64,000 nucleotides of DNA from contig JAVKOQ010000009.1 of NCBI GenBank assembly GCA_031835245.1, positions 124,001 through 188,000 on the forward strand, given 5' to 3'. A program made the translations under genes and the position numbers. The stretch comes from Balamuthia mandrillaris (taxonomy: Eukaryota; Discosea; Longamoebia; Balamuthiidae). Shown piece after piece: positions 38,522-50,900 of this stretch; the first letter of the stretch is position 1; every line of letters starts with the position of its first letter. The notes beneath the pieces were generated by a model. The model did no database searches, was not told where the DNA came from, and saw nothing but the letters and a program-made list of their open reading frames with translations.

Positions 38522-40076
38522 TTAGTCATGTGTCCATTTCACATCTTTTCTCTTTTCAACGAAAGCTTTCATGCCTTCCTTTTGATCGTTCTGGTTTGAT
38601 TGTTAAAAAATACCTAAGCAACAAAGAAAGAAAGAAACAAAAAGAACAAGACTGAATGAGCAACGAAACAAGAGCAGAAACGTACGGTGGCAAATGTGCT
38701 GTGGAACATCCTTCGCTCGAAGTGAACGCCCTCCGTGAGTGTTGATTCATAGGCTTGGTTCACACATTCTTTCGCCATCGCCACTGCAAAAGCAAGCAAA
38801 AGTTTTTTTTTTTGAGAACCAAAACGATAGTAATACGAAAAGAAAGTGCACAGAGTAGAGAAGAGAAATGAAGAGGAAGAAGGAACCGATGGGCTGGGAG
38901 TAAGAGGCAATCTTGGCAGCAGTTTGGAGGGCCGTATCCAAAAGCTTATCATCAGGTACCACTCTGCTCACCAGTCCTTGATTTCATGCAAAAGTTAGAC
39001 ACCGGTCGTTACAAACAAACAGAAAAACGAGACTAAGCAAACCAGCTTTCTCAGCCTCACGAGCATTCATAAAGTCGCCAGTCAAGATCAACTCCATGGC
39101 CTTGGCCTTGCCGACGGCCCTCGTGAGCCTTTGCGTGCCGCCCACGCCAGGGATGGTTCCCAGCTTGATCTCTGGCTGGCCAAAGGTGGCCCCCTCTCCG
39201 GCGATGATAAAGTCGCACATCATGGCCAGCTCGCAGCCGCCGCCGAGCGCGTAGCCATTGACGGCGGCAATGATCGGCTTCTTGGCCTTGGTGATGAGGT
39301 CCCAGGTGGCGAACATGTTGGTGCGGTAGACCTCCATGAAGCTCTTTTCGGCCATCTCCTTGATGTCAGCGCCAGCGGCGAAGGCCTTGGGGGTGCTGCC
39401 GGTGAGCACGATGCAGCCGACCTCGCGGTCGTGGTCCAACTGGTGGACGGCGTGGTTGAGCTCCTCGATGAGGTCGTTACAGAGGGCGTTGAGGGCTTTG
39501 GGGCGGTTCAGCGTGATGACGGCCACTCTGTTTTCCTTCTTTTCCACCACTATGTTGTTGTAGCTTTGGCCTATTTTGTTTGTTTTTGTTAGTTTGTCGA
39601 TGAGAGCGGAGAGCAAGAAGAAAGAGGAAGAAAAGAGGACTAGGAAAAACAGGAGAGAGAAGGAAGAAGATGTTACCAGTGGCAGAAGATGTAGCAGCCT
39701 GTTCAGTTGCATAGTCTGTAAACAGAGAGAGCAGAGGAGAGAGTAGTGAGAATGAGAGAGAGCAAAGAGAGAAGAGAGCAGAGAGCAGAGAGCAGAGGAA
39801 CAACTAAATATTTGCTTTGCAACAACTAACGCAGAGAAAGAGAGTAGAGAAAAGAGATCGCTTACGTCGAGCAGCAACGAAGGGGGGCAAGCGGTGAGCG
39901 GCACCCATGTCCGAGGCTTTAGCCAGAACGAAAAGACTACGGGAAGAAGAGCAATAGGCAGGAACAGCAGCCCTTCTCAAGCACGAGGCCCTCCAACCCG
40001 CAGTGGCACGACGAAGACCCAACGCGGTGGAAGAGGAACGCACTGCACCGCCTAAACTCGCTCTGCTGCTTTGCAT
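38522..40076 (-). CDS. enoyl-CoA hydratase, mitochondrial-type
   Basis: Exons 40076-39866, 39715-39677, 39570-39043, 38976-38887, 38783-38686 and 38590-38522, in phase, give 344 aa. Crotonase fold: [40 protein letters not shown] (first oxyanion-hole region), [20 protein letters not shown] with the catalytic Glu region [17 protein letters not shown], and [20 protein letters not shown]. The C-terminus [16 protein letters not shown] is typical of ECHS1. Hydrates trans-2-enoyl-CoA in beta-oxidation. The N-terminal 60 residues are rich in Arg, Ser and Ala with few acidic residues, as in a mitochondrial targeting peptide. Confidence 0.93.
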
Positions 40077-40582
40077 CTTTCTTTCTTTCCGAATAAACTA
40101 TTTGTGAATAAACTTTTTTTATTCACAAAATTTGTTGAAATTTTACCTATAAATTAAATTTTTTCGATTTTTTGGATGATAATTCGGAATATTTTGAAAT
40201 TTTATTACGTCAGCTTCTTACAAATATGTAGAAAACTGATGTCATATTCACATAGCAGCTGCACTGCGAGGAGGAGGAGGAGAAGAAGAACAAGAACAAG
40301 AACAAGAAGAAGAAGAAGAACAAGAACAAGAACAACAAGAACAAGAACAACAAGAAGAATAACAAGAAGAACAAGACAAAGAAGAACAAGAACAAGAACA
40401 AGAACAAGAACAAGAACAAGAACAAGAACAAGAACAAGAACAAGAAGAAGAAGAGCAAGAAGAAGAAGAAGAAGAAGAAGAAGAAGAAGAAGAAGAAGAA
40501 GAAGAAGAAGAACAAGAAGAAGAAGAAGAAGAAGAACAAGAACAAGAACAAGAACAAGAAGACAAACAATGCAAGAGATACT
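40077..40582. repeat. AT-rich spacer and GAA/CAA tract
   Basis: 40085-40200 is AT-rich promoter DNA of the hydratase gene. 40268-40570 is a GAA/CAA tract on the plus strand, directly 3' of the F-box gene stop at 40583, so pyrimidine-rich on that gene's coding strand. Confidence 0.85.
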
Positions 40583-41856
40583 TTATAATTCTTGACCCTG
40601 CGAAGGAGAATACTCCCAAAGGATTTGTTCAGGAGGAACGGTAGATGTCCTGCCGACCGACGTGAACAACACAAAGTCGATGCAAACAAACATCACGTAC
40701 TTATCCCAGCCCCCAAACGATTTCACATTCAAGAAGAAACATAATGGTTCCATTCCCTCTTCATTTGCTCCTTTCCTGTTTGGCAACGATGAAGAAAGAG
40801 AAGACGAGGAAGAAGACGAAGCAGCAGCAGCAAGATGCATGCAGTAAAGGATTTCCTGAACAGTTTCCTGACATTGAAAGAGGTTGAACAACAAAGTCTC
40901 GGCAGCTGTGCTGGAGACTTGCATCCAACGGGCGTTTGTGGTGTTGGGCGAGTAAGAGGGATAGCTCAAACGAACGGCTTCGCAAAAGACCCCTTGCAGC
41001 AAACGAAGAAGAGGGAGAAAGTGATGGTGTTGCTGTCGGTCGTTGTAAAGCTGGATGAGAGAGGAGAGTTGCATCTCCTCGATGAAATGAGACCGGTTGG
41101 CAAAGTGGAGGCAAATGGTGTCGATGATGTACCATTGCTGACACACTGCTTTGAGATGAGCTTTTACGGACGGAAAGCCTGTTCGAGCGTTTGTAAGTTT
41201 AAAGCAATAGGAAACGAGGAAGGAGAGGAAAGGAAAGGAAGGAAGTGTCAAGAAAGAAAGCATGAAAAGAAAGAAACAACAACAAGGAAAGAAGGAGAAA
41301 GCGTTACCGTCAGGACGAATGGTGGTTGCACGAAGTGCAAGTTTGGCGTCTAGAACGCGCTTCCACAAGAGGTCATCACACGACAACTGGTACCAACGAC
41401 GACACACCAAGGAGACGGCCTTCAAATGCTTTTCCCGAAGGTAGGAGAAGATGAGAACGGTCACCTCTTCTGGGAGATTCGTCATAAAGTCCAACTTTCG
41501 AATGCATTTGCTGGCCTCTAGCACCTCTGCTATCTCTTTGCAATCAGGATATAACTGGTTGTTGTTAAGTTGGTCAGCTGAATGATAAGGACAGGAAGAA
41601 GAAGACGAAGGAGAAGCAGAAGCAGAAGCAGAAGCAGAAGCAGAAGCAGAAGCAGAAGCAGAAGCAGAAGCAGAAGAAGAAGAAGAAGAAGAAGAACAAG
41701 AACAAGAACAAAAACAAGAAGAAGAAGAAGAACAAGAACAACAACAAGAACAAGAAGAAGAACAAGAACAAGAACAAGAACAAGAAGAAGAACAAGAAGA
41801 AGAAGAACAAGAACAAGAAGAACAAGAAGAAGAAGAACAACAACAAGAACAAGAAC

Positions 41857-41887
<31 letters not shown>

Positions 41888-42767
41888 ACGAGAAGGAGAA
41901 GAACAAGAAGCAAGAAGAGGAAGAGGAACAAGAACAAGAAGAACAAGAAGGAGAAGGAAACAAACTTGTTTGCCAGCAGCCAACGTGTCAAATGCTTGTT
42001 GATAGAGGCAGAGGCGTGTGTTTTCAGTAGAGCCTTTTCTTGCAGGTACCACATACGGCTTTTCTTGTTCCCTCTTCACCGACATTCAAAAAAAGTATTA
42101 GAGAAGAAGCAGCAAGAAGAAGAACAAGAACAAGAAGAAGAACCTGTTGAGCAAGACCAATGTAAGCCTTTCCAAGCAACACATAATACCTGCTCCTTCC
42201 TTCGCTTCCACCCTCGCTCTTCTCCTCCTCCTCCTCTTCTTCTTCCGCGTTCAAGGCCAAGCCGTCCTCCACCGCCCTCTCGAACTGCCTCGAGCGGAGG
42301 CGCAGCTCGCACCGCAGCGCCAAGAACGTCCGCCGCCGCTGCGGCCAGCGCTGCAGGGCCTCCGTGCAAAGGGCGAGGGCGGAGAAGCAGTCCCCCTCCG
42401 CGCAAAGCGAGCGGACGGCTTGCTCGGCAGCGTTCGGGTCGTTCGTCCTGCTGCGCTCTGCTTCTTCATCTTCTTCTTGTTGTTGTTGTTGCGTGGTGTT
42501 CTTCTTTCGTTTCTTTTGTTCTCTCCTTTTGGACTTTGTTTTTGATGCAGAGGAAGGAGGAGAAGAAGAAGAGGAAGAAGAAGAAGAAGAGGAAGAGGAG
42601 GAAGGGGAAGGAGAAGAAGAGGCAGAGGAAGAGGAAGAGGAAGAAGAGTGTTCCATTGCAAGTTTTCGTTTGTATTTGTTTGGGGTGCTTGTCCCTTGTT
42701 TCTCTTTCTTCTTCATGTTCTTGTTCTTCTTCTCCTTCTTCTCCTTCGTCTTCTTCTTCTGTTCCAT
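40583..42767 (-). CDS. F-box protein with TPR-like N-terminal region
   Basis: Exons 42767-42144, 42073-41966, 41554-41308 and 41178-40583, in phase, give about 524 aa; an in-frame ATG at 42839 is an alternative start. The N-terminal Lys/Glu- and Ser-rich part is followed by a helical pair resembling a TPR (AVRSLCAEGDCFSALALCTE, AVEDGLALNAEE, YYVLLGKAYIGLAQQ). Exon 3 encodes an F-box: FMTNLPEEVTVLIFSYLREK, SLVCRRWYQLSCDDLLWKRV. The last exon is unassigned, with a Ser run. Likely an SCF ubiquitin-ligase adaptor. Intron 2 contains a long GAA/CAA tract. Confidence 0.75.
41600..41960. repeat. CAGAAG/GAA/CAA tract in intron
   Basis: An 81-bp hexamer array of CAGAAG units, then about 270 bp of GAA and CAA. 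Pyrimidine-rich on the coding strand of the F-box gene. Confidence 0.9.
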
Positions 42768-42906
42768 TTTTTTTTTCTCAAACCTTTTTTCTATTCTTCT
42801 TTTTTTTTTTCTGCGAAGGGTTACCCCTGTAATGCTCATCTGTTATAACTAGCTTTTAGAAGAAAGAAAGAAAAAAGAAAAGGAAAAAGGAAGAGAAGAG
42901 AAGAGA

Positions 42907-44578
42907 ATGCAAAACAATGCACAGAAGAAGAAACAGCAAAAGAGCCGAAGCTACGGCTACAACAGGAAGAACAAACGGAAGGGCAAGAGGGCGGCGGGCG
43001 GCGTCGAAGCGGCCCCGCAGAGAACGGAGGAGCAATGGAAGCAGCTCTTTGAGCCTTACCCCTCCTCTCCCGATGGTTTCCTTTTCCCTTCTCTCCGTCG
43101 TCCTCTTTTCCTTTGGCGTGTGCTCTGCTCTTCTCGTCGCCACTTTGTAGTTGGCTTCTTCTCTGCATCGTTCTCTCTTCTCTTCCTCTTCCGTGACTCA
43201 TGTCTAAACGCTCGTTTCGTGGGTATGAACAGGTTACCTGCGTTCGTTCGAGCCGGAGGAAAGCCAAGAGTACCTGGCCATGCTCCGACAGTACGGCTTT
43301 TGCATCGTGCGAGTGCTCTCCGCCGAAGAATGCCGCGACACGGTGGACGCCCTCTTCCTCGACGTAAACCAGCTCTACCGAACGAAGCGGCTTCAACCTC
43401 AAAAGCCAAAAGGAGAGCGAGAGAAAGAAGAAGAAGGAGAAGAACAAGAAGAGAAAGTCGAAAAGGACGACCCAACAACATGGCAAACCAAGCGTTGGCC
43501 CAGCGGAAGAAAGTTCCTGTTCGATGCTCCGACGTTTGCCGCGAAAGCGTTCGAGAACAGGACCAGCGAGAACGTTTACAAGACGTTTTGCAGCATTTAT
43601 GAGGGAAGGGAGCAGCTGTGGTGCTCTATCGACAAGTGGGGCGTTGCTCGTGGAACCACTGCTTTGCCTTGGCGTCATGAGGATGGTTCGTCCTTTTAGT
43701 TGTTGGTTGCTTTGTCTTGTTGTTTGTTCTTTGGTCTTTGGTCTTTGGTCTTTAGTCTTCCTTCTTCCTTCCTCCTTCCTCCTTCCTCGTCTTGTGCTGC
43801 TTACATGCTTCTCTGCTTCTCCCCACTTATAACAGGAACCTCGACGCTCGTCGACAAGCCGGAATGGGGATGGGACCTCAAGCTGCACTGGGATCTGAAC
43901 CCATGGGTCTACGTCGACAGCCTTCATCAGAGTCCACCGCTGCCACCGATGTATCAGGGCCTCATCGCTTTGGAGGACGGTCCCACAGAGGTGGGCTGCA
44001 CCATGGTGGTTCCAGGAAGCGCAGCGTTCCTGCCCACGTTTGTAAGGGAGAACGCCGCGCCGCACCGCCGCTGGGTGCAGATCAACGTTCCAGAGGATCA
44101 CCCCATGCAACGGTATGCCCAGCACATTCCATTGAGGTAAGCGACCTGTTGAAACGATCAAACGTTGAACCGACACTTGTTGTTGACTTATTTGGTGGGT
44201 AACATATGGACTGGAACAGGAAAGGTGAGATGTTGATATGGGATGCGGGGTCTGCCCACTCTGCATCTGCCAATCGTTCCTCAAAGATGAGGCTATACCA
44301 ATTCGTTAGGTTTGTTTCTCAAGCTCTCTCTCTCTCTCTTTCTCTCGCTCTCTCCTTCTTTCGTCTCTGTTCGTTTCTTTTTCGTGCATTCTAATTGTTC
44401 TTTGTGAAGAATGCTGCCAGCAACAGAAGAATGCGAAGAAAGGGACAAATACGCCCCAAGAAGAATCATGCAAAAGTACCCCGATGCGGTGGACTACTCA
44501 GCCTTACCTCTCTCAGACTTGGGAAAGAAACTGATCGGCCTCCAACCCTGGGGACCTGATCTGAAAACACAAAAATAA
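42907..44578 (+). CDS. phytanoyl-CoA dioxygenase (PhyH)-like 2-oxoglutarate oxygenase
   Basis: Exons 42907-43075, 43233-43685, 43836-44136, 44220-44309 and 44410-44578, in phase, give 393 aa. Core: QYGFCIVRVLSAEECRDTVD (N-terminal PhyH helix and strand), KLHWDLNPWVYVDS with the Fe(II)-binding HxD, YQGLIALEDGPTEVGCTMVV, FLPTFVRENAAPHRRWVQIN and MLIWDAGSAHSASANRSSKM with the distal His and the Arg/Ser that hold 2-oxoglutarate. Hydroxylates an unknown small-molecule or protein substrate using O2 and 2-oxoglutarate. A Lys/Arg-rich N-terminus could be a nuclear or nucleolar signal. A Lys/Glu insertion lies between the first helix and the core. Confidence 0.85.
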
Positions 44579-44730
44579 AAAAAAACGTGCGACAAAGCGG
44601 CAGGAAGGTAAAGACGGAGAACAAGAGAACGAGACGAAGACAGGAAGGTCGTACCTTGTCTTTGTTTCTCTCTTTTTGGTCACGTTTGTGAATGTGATCA
44701 CAAACGTTTCAAGCGGATACGGATACCATG

Positions 44731-44771
<41 letters not shown>

Positions 44772-45093
44772 GCTGCGAGGCAAAAAAAAAAGAAACAAAG
44801 AGCACCACAAGTGTTTGCTTGTTTCTGTTTTCGGCTAAACAAAAATGAAACAGACCAATGGGAAAACAGCTTTCCTGTTTAAATAAGGAAAAGGCGCGTC
44901 GTTTCGAGAACTTGTTTACACACGTTGGCCTTTTAGCAGACATAAAATCCAAGGAGGAGGTCAAAAGAAAAAAAAGAAGGAAGAAGAAGAAGAAGAAGAA
45001 GAAGAAACAAGCTTGTTTTTTTTTTCCGTTCAAAGGGGTTGCTTTTTGGACTTAATATATTTTTTGTTTGTTTTCTTCAAGGAAAGAGAGAAA
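44579..45093. other. intergenic between dioxygenase and kinase
   Basis: Contains a (CT)n run at 44732-44769 and a Lys-codon-like AAG run near 44980. No gene recognised. Confidence 0.5.
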
Positions 45094-47404
45094 ATGGGAG
45101 ATAGAAAGGATGCAAGAAAGTCGACCAAAGTCAGGGACGAGCGACGCGCAAGCGGCGATCATACCTCCTCACGGCGCAGCTCGGAGCGACATCGCGAGCG
45201 AAAAGAAACCAGCAAATCCGACAGAGTCAGCCGCAGCAGAGAGAACAACCGAGCCAGCCTCACAATAGTGGAGGAGGGTCCTCCAAAGTTTGCCACCACG
45301 GGCAACGAAATAGAAATCCAGCATAGCAACAACAACACGCCCCCGAGTGAGTCAGAGAAACGCGCCTCCTCCGCTCCCCAGCCTCCTTCCTCTTCCTCCT
45401 CCTCATCCTCCAGCCAAGAGACACACCGGACTTCGCCAAAATGGGAGATATTGCCGACCGAAATACAGAAGACAGGAGAGAAGCTCGGTCAAGGAGGCTT
45501 TGGAGCGGTTTATAAGGGGTAAGTCCTTCTATTTCTTATATTCTCGTTCCTTGTATTAGAATATGTAAAGGAGATGTTATAACTAACCTGTTGACAAAAA
45601 GGTTGTGGCGAGGCATCACGGTTGCTATTAAAGTATTGTTGTGCGATGATGAAGCATCCCTCAACAATTTCAAACAAGAGATAGACATGATGAGGTATCT
45701 TTAAACTGCTACCTTTTTATCCCTCTATGTTATTGTTTTTCCTTTACGTTCGCTATTTTTCTTTTTATTTTCTTCCCTGTTTTCTTTTGGCATTTCTGCA
45801 TCTTTCTCTTCTCGTTGATAAAGCTTCTTCTAACCTTTCTTCCCTTCTCCTTGCCACTAAATCAAGTGAACTACGGCACCCAAACATTGTCTTGTTTTTG
45901 GGAGCTTGTTTGCAGCCAAACGATGTATTCTTCATCACCGAGTTTGTGCCGAACGGAAACCTTCACGATGTGGTCAACAAACAGAAACTGTCCTGGAAGA
46001 AAACGATCCAGTTGGTCAGGGATATAGCCAGAGGCATGTGCTATCTTCACGAAAGCCGCCCAGTCATCTTACACAGAGATTTGAAGTCGCTCAACGTTTT
46101 GGTTAGCTCTCTACCCCGTCCCCATCTCCTTCTCCAATTCTTCCTCCTTTCTGAGTCGCTTACTCCTTCCTTCCTTTTTCTTTTCCTTTATTCCATGCGG
46201 TAATAGATCGACGACCATTACACAGCAAAAGTTTGTGACTTTGGTATCTCCAAAGAAGCAACCAAGGGTCGTCAAGTGGCAACAGTGACGAACGTCGGCA
46301 CATTGAACTGGACCGCTCCAGAACTTCTGGATGGCGGCAAAGCCACCAAAGCGGCTGACATATATGCTTTTGGCATGGTGTGCTGGGAGGCTATAACGGG
46401 CAGGTTTCCGTTCGAAGGCTTGACCTCGTTTCAAATCATTAAGTCGTTGTCCAGAGGGGAAAGACCAGAGGTTCCAGCGGACTGCCCCGATCCTGAATAC
46501 AGGAAACTGATGGAGGATTGTTGGCAGCAAGACCCTGCAAAACGGTTCTCTCTTTCTCGTCTTGCTTGACTTTCTTTGCTTGAATTTATTCTCTGAGCTT
46601 ACCTATGATTTTTTCCGTTGCATATCACACAGGCCTCACTTTGCGACGGACATTCTTCCGCGGTTGGATAAGATGTTTGAGGAAGCAGGTAGAATGGAAG
46701 CGGCTGAAGAGGAGGCGCGCAAACTGGCCTTAGAGCAAGCTCAAGCTATCATACAAGCAGCAAAGGCAGGGGTTGCAACTACTATCGCTGCTCCTGTTGC
46801 GCCTCCCGCAGCTGCACCGCCGTCTGCTGTTAGCGTCAAGGATCCTCCCCCAAAAGAAAGAGCTTCCTCATCATCATCTTCCTCAACTTCATCTTCGTCT
46901 ACAAGGAAGAAATACAGCATTGATCATTCTAGTTCCTCTTCTTCATCGTCATCATCTTCTTCCTCGTCATCGTCATCATCGAAGAAAGAGAGGTCTAGCC
47001 ACAAGTCTACAACTCCTAGAAACACCTCTATCAAAGGTATCTCTTATGGTTTCCAGTTCTTTTGCGTTCGTTTGTTTCTGAAGGTATCTCATGCTGTTCT
47101 CTTTCTCTCTCCTTTACTCTCCTTCTTTATGAAAATAGCAGAAGAGGACGATTTGGAATACAAGCCATCGAGACACAAGAAGAAGGTACAATTGTTGGCC
47201 GACTCCGACGGCTCCAAAGGTTCCACCACTAAGAAACAAAGCACTGAGAGGGCACTATCAGAGAGAGGAACCCAATCATTGATAGCAGGCAGAGACAAAG
47301 AGGTCTCCAAATCTTCTTCTTCCTCCTCCTCTGCCGCCAAAAAGAAAGTTTCGCGATCCGACAGCCCAAAGAGTCTTTCCTGGATTCTAACGGATGAGAT
47401 TTGA
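45094..47404 (+). CDS. TKL-type protein kinase
   Basis: Exons 45094-45518, 45602-45694, 45867-46101, 46207-46544, 46633-47036 and 47139-47404, in phase, give about 586 aa (the last acceptor could be two or three bases further on). Basic, Ser-rich N-terminus, then a full kinase domain: KLGQGGFGAVYKG (glycine loop), ITVAIKVLL (Lys), ELRHPNIVLFLGACLQPNDV, CYLHESRPVILHRDLKSLNV (HRDLKxxN), KVCDFGISKEAT (DFG), GTLNWTAPELLDGGKATKAA (TAPE), FGMVCWEAITGRFPFEGL and RKLMEDCWQQDP. The HPNIVLFLGA and W-x-APE features are typical of Raf/MLK-like TKL kinases. The C-terminal tail is Ala/Pro- and Ser-rich. Phosphorylates Ser/Thr, substrate unknown. Confidence 0.92.
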
Positions 47405-47549
47405 ACTGTTTGCTGTAAGGAACTGTTTTCGTTTATTTCCACTTAACAATTTTTTTATAACAACATTTAAACAAGCCTCTTGTATGCCATCCTCTGTGAG
47501 TCGTTGTTTATTTTTTCTCATTTCTTTTCGTTTCGAGGTTCCTCTCAGA

Positions 47550-47797
47550 GGGACACAAGTAAGACTTTAAAGGATTGGCTCGCTTTGCTTGGTGTGGCAG
47601 TCCTGAAGGATGACCTCCACTCCTTCGCTGAGCGTACCGTTGAATGTCGGGAGCTGAGCTTCAGGGCCGGCGATATCATCAACGTCACGCAGAAGGGCAG
47701 CTCGGGCAGGGAAAGCTCAACGGGAAGACCGGCGCCTTCCCCCGCCACCTTTGTACTTGAGATAAAAGGAAGCCAACGGAGTTTCGTGCTGAACTAA
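47550..47797 (+). pseudogene. SH3-domain segment with two offsetting frameshifts
   Basis: One frame reads ECRELSFRAGDIINVTQKGS, the RT-loop/n-Src part of an SH3 domain; the next frame reads QGKLNGKTGAFP, the expected SH3 continuation; the first frame resumes with ATFVLEIKG, the last strand. So an indel lies near 47705 and another in the CCCCC run at about 47743. It sits between the kinase and RhoGEF genes and could be a decayed N-terminal exon of the RhoGEF. Sequence error in a G/C-rich stretch is an alternative. Confidence 0.5.
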
Positions 47798-47977
47798 AAT
47801 AGGGAATCATACGTCCCTTCGTGCAGGCTACAAGAATTGGTGGTTCAGGGCGAGAGAGTCTGTTGTTGAGGGAAGAAAGAAGGGAGGGACGTGTAAAGGA
47901 AAACAAAAGATAGAAAGGTACTCACCCCGACAGGGATTCAATTTTAAGCGTTGACTGCTTAGTTAGTGCAGGGAGGA

Positions 47978-50900
47978 ATGGAACAGCCTGAGAACTCTTC
48001 GTCTGAAGGCGAAGGCAAGGCTGTTGAGACATCAACAACCGCAACAACGCCGCAAACAGTAGCCCCTCCCACCAAGCATGCCGTCCCTACCCGCGCTTTA
48101 CCACCGACACCCACCCAGCACCCTTCTCCCACCCCAACGGCAACCACAGCTCCAACCAGCAGCACAGACAATGCCGCAACTCAGTCTCCAGCTGTACTAA
48201 GCCCCCGATCCACACAGCCGCCCCCTCCTCCCTCTCGCGATACCAAACCTACTCCAACATTCAGCGAGGCTTCTTTCTCCTCATTGTCTGCTTCCTCATC
48301 GTCGCTTCCTGCTTATGCGACAACCTCCCACCCTGAACATGTTGTCTCCGCACCGACAACTACTATTACAGCAACTCTTCCAAGGCCGAACGTGCAACAG
48401 ATACAAGAGCAAATACAACCGGTTGCAGGAGGCAGCGGCCAAGGAGCGGGGTCCAAGGTCGCGTCTCTTATCACAAAAACCAACATGTCCCCAGAGGAAG
48501 AACTGCAAAGGCTCAAAGAGGTCCACGAAACAATGGTAAAGAAACTCCAACAGTGGCAGTCTGACCTGTTGAAGCGACCAGCAGTGACCCCCGTTCCTAT
48601 GAGCGAAGCCAGAGCAAAAGTGGAGGAGATTCTTAAAGAAGTGTATTCTAAACCTGGGCATCCCTCCTCTATAGTAAGCAGTGCTTCTACCCCTGCTATC
48701 ACTGTAGGGGCTGCAGTTACAGGAACAGTAGCTGCTCTTGTTGCTAGCACCGGCGCAGGAAACCGGGGAAGCACCAGAGGGCCTTCTGCAACCATTTCTT
48801 CACTCAACAGCAGCAGCAACAGTAATCCAAACCCGCCGAAGGTCTCCACGCTCGTTCGAAGCCTGAGCCAGAGTTACGGCAAAAACAACACCTCCTCCAA
48901 TCAACTGCAACCACCTCCACAAGCAGACATGTCAGTAAGCAGCGATGCCACGCCCACCAAACTTCCACCGGCGCCTTCCTCGCCTTCTCCATCTCATTCT
49001 TCTTCAACCATCGAAGCTCTCAAGGGCACCACAACGTCACAACCGACCACTCCACAACCCGATCGAAAGAAGACACCAGAACAACAGGTGGAAGCGTTGA
49101 CAGCCGAGTTCCTGCAAACGGAACGAACTTACGTGAACGGGCTTCGAGTGTTGGTGGAAGTATATCTCAAGGGTGTTCGAGCAGATGAACTGATGAGCGT
49201 CAAGGACATCCAAACCGTGTTCTCCAACGTGGATGTCATCTTTGAGCTCAACCAGAAGCTGCTGTCTGATCTTGAAAAGACCCACGAGGCAGGAGGCGGC
49301 TCCATCTTGAAGAATCTGTGCGATAACTTGGGAACTTTCATCCCCTTCTTGAAGATGTACACTCAGTACATCAACAACTATGACAATGCGCACAAGAGAG
49401 TGAAGAAGCTGTCCAACAGCGCCGCCTTCAAGACTTTCCTTCAGCAATGTAAGAGTAGACCCGAGTGCAACAGCCTTGGCCTTCATGATCACCTCATCAT
49501 GGTACTGCTTCCTACTTCTGTCCATGCTTCCTTCCTGTCTTTTGCCTTGTTCCTCCCCTTCCTTCTTCCCTCTCAGTTGTTGTTCGTTTGCTTACTTCTT
49601 TTTTGCTTCTCCTTTCCTCTTTCAAAGCCGGTACAACGTTTGCCTCGTTATGAGTTACTGTTGCGTGACATTCTGCGCTACACGCCAGACGACAGCGCGG
49701 AGCACTCCAAGATAAAGAACCTCTTGGGCACTATCCAAAACGTCAACAAGTACGTCAACGAGAGCAAACGCAGCCAAGAGACTCGCCAGAAGCTCTACAA
49801 GCTGAAGGATGCTTGTAAGCCAAAAGGCGTGGATATCTTTGACCGGCCTCACCGAGAGCTCATCAAGGAATTGACTCTGAGCTCTCACGAGGTGCAACCC
49901 GGAGAAGAAGGGCGGTTCATCAACCACACTGACAGCATTAAGTTCAAGGAGCACCACTTCTTCCTCTTTGATGACATGATGGTCGAAGTGCAAAAGCTCA
50001 AGTCGGACAAGTTCAAGTTCATAAGGCACTATAACTTGTTGCACTACGAAGTCAAGCTCAGCCTTTTGGAGGATTGGTTAAAGTCCAAAGAAGACTCCAA
50101 GCTCAACAAGCCAGCAGCGACTGGTGCCGAACAACATCACCATCACCACAGGCCCTCATCTGCAGGTCTTCATCATCAGTTACAAACAAAAGGAGGCGGA
50201 GGTATGAGTCGTACCTCCTCTGAAATCAAACTGGGCGCACCTTCTGTGGAAGATGGCGAAGATGGCACCGAAAGCGAAGGCAGCGGCATCCATATCCAAC
50301 GCCACCAACAACCACCACTGGAAGGAGGTGGCTCTGACAGTCCCCTTGTTGGCAAACAGGAACAATGGCGGCGCTCCATTTCCGGCCTTCACAACGGTGG
50401 CGGCACCGCAGCTGCCGCTGCATCCGAAGAAAGAGCCGCCACAACAGAAGCAGAGGAAGCTCCTGATCCTACCTCTCCTGCCTCATCCACATCCACAGAC
50501 CAACAACAACCGCATGTGGGAGCACTGCCACCAGGAGAGTTGGAGATGCAGATGCAAATGTTGATGGCGGCCACACAGATGCAAATGGCGGGCAGCTCCA
50601 CCAGCTTTGTCCTCGTCAACCGCCTGCTGGACAAAAGGGTGGTCATCAGGACGTCCTCCATCGAGGCCAAGAAGGAAGTCATCAAGCTCATCGAGGACGC
50701 CAGAGAGAGGGCCAAGGCCTTGCAGAGCGAGCCCGCCAAGGCCGCAGAGGGCCTCCCCTCCGGCTCCGCCATCTCCAACATCGCTGGCACTGGGTTGGGC
50801 ACGCTGTTAGATGGGGGAGGGGAAGGAGAGAGCAGCGAGGAGGAGGGAGAGGGAGGGGAGGAACACGCCGCCACCAACAGCGGCAGCGTGGTCGTGGAGG

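Noticed and set aside
47930-47975. tRNA-like sequence (CCCCGACAGGGATTCAATT)
   Set aside because: It suggests a T-arm, but no matching acceptor stem, D-arm or anticodon arm could be folded on either strand.
49502-49627. Continuous 1096-codon ORF suggesting an intronless RhoGEF
   Set aside because: The 126-bp stretch has GT-AG ends, encodes only hydrophobic low-complexity residues and splits the conserved DH helix, so it is better read as an in-phase intron.
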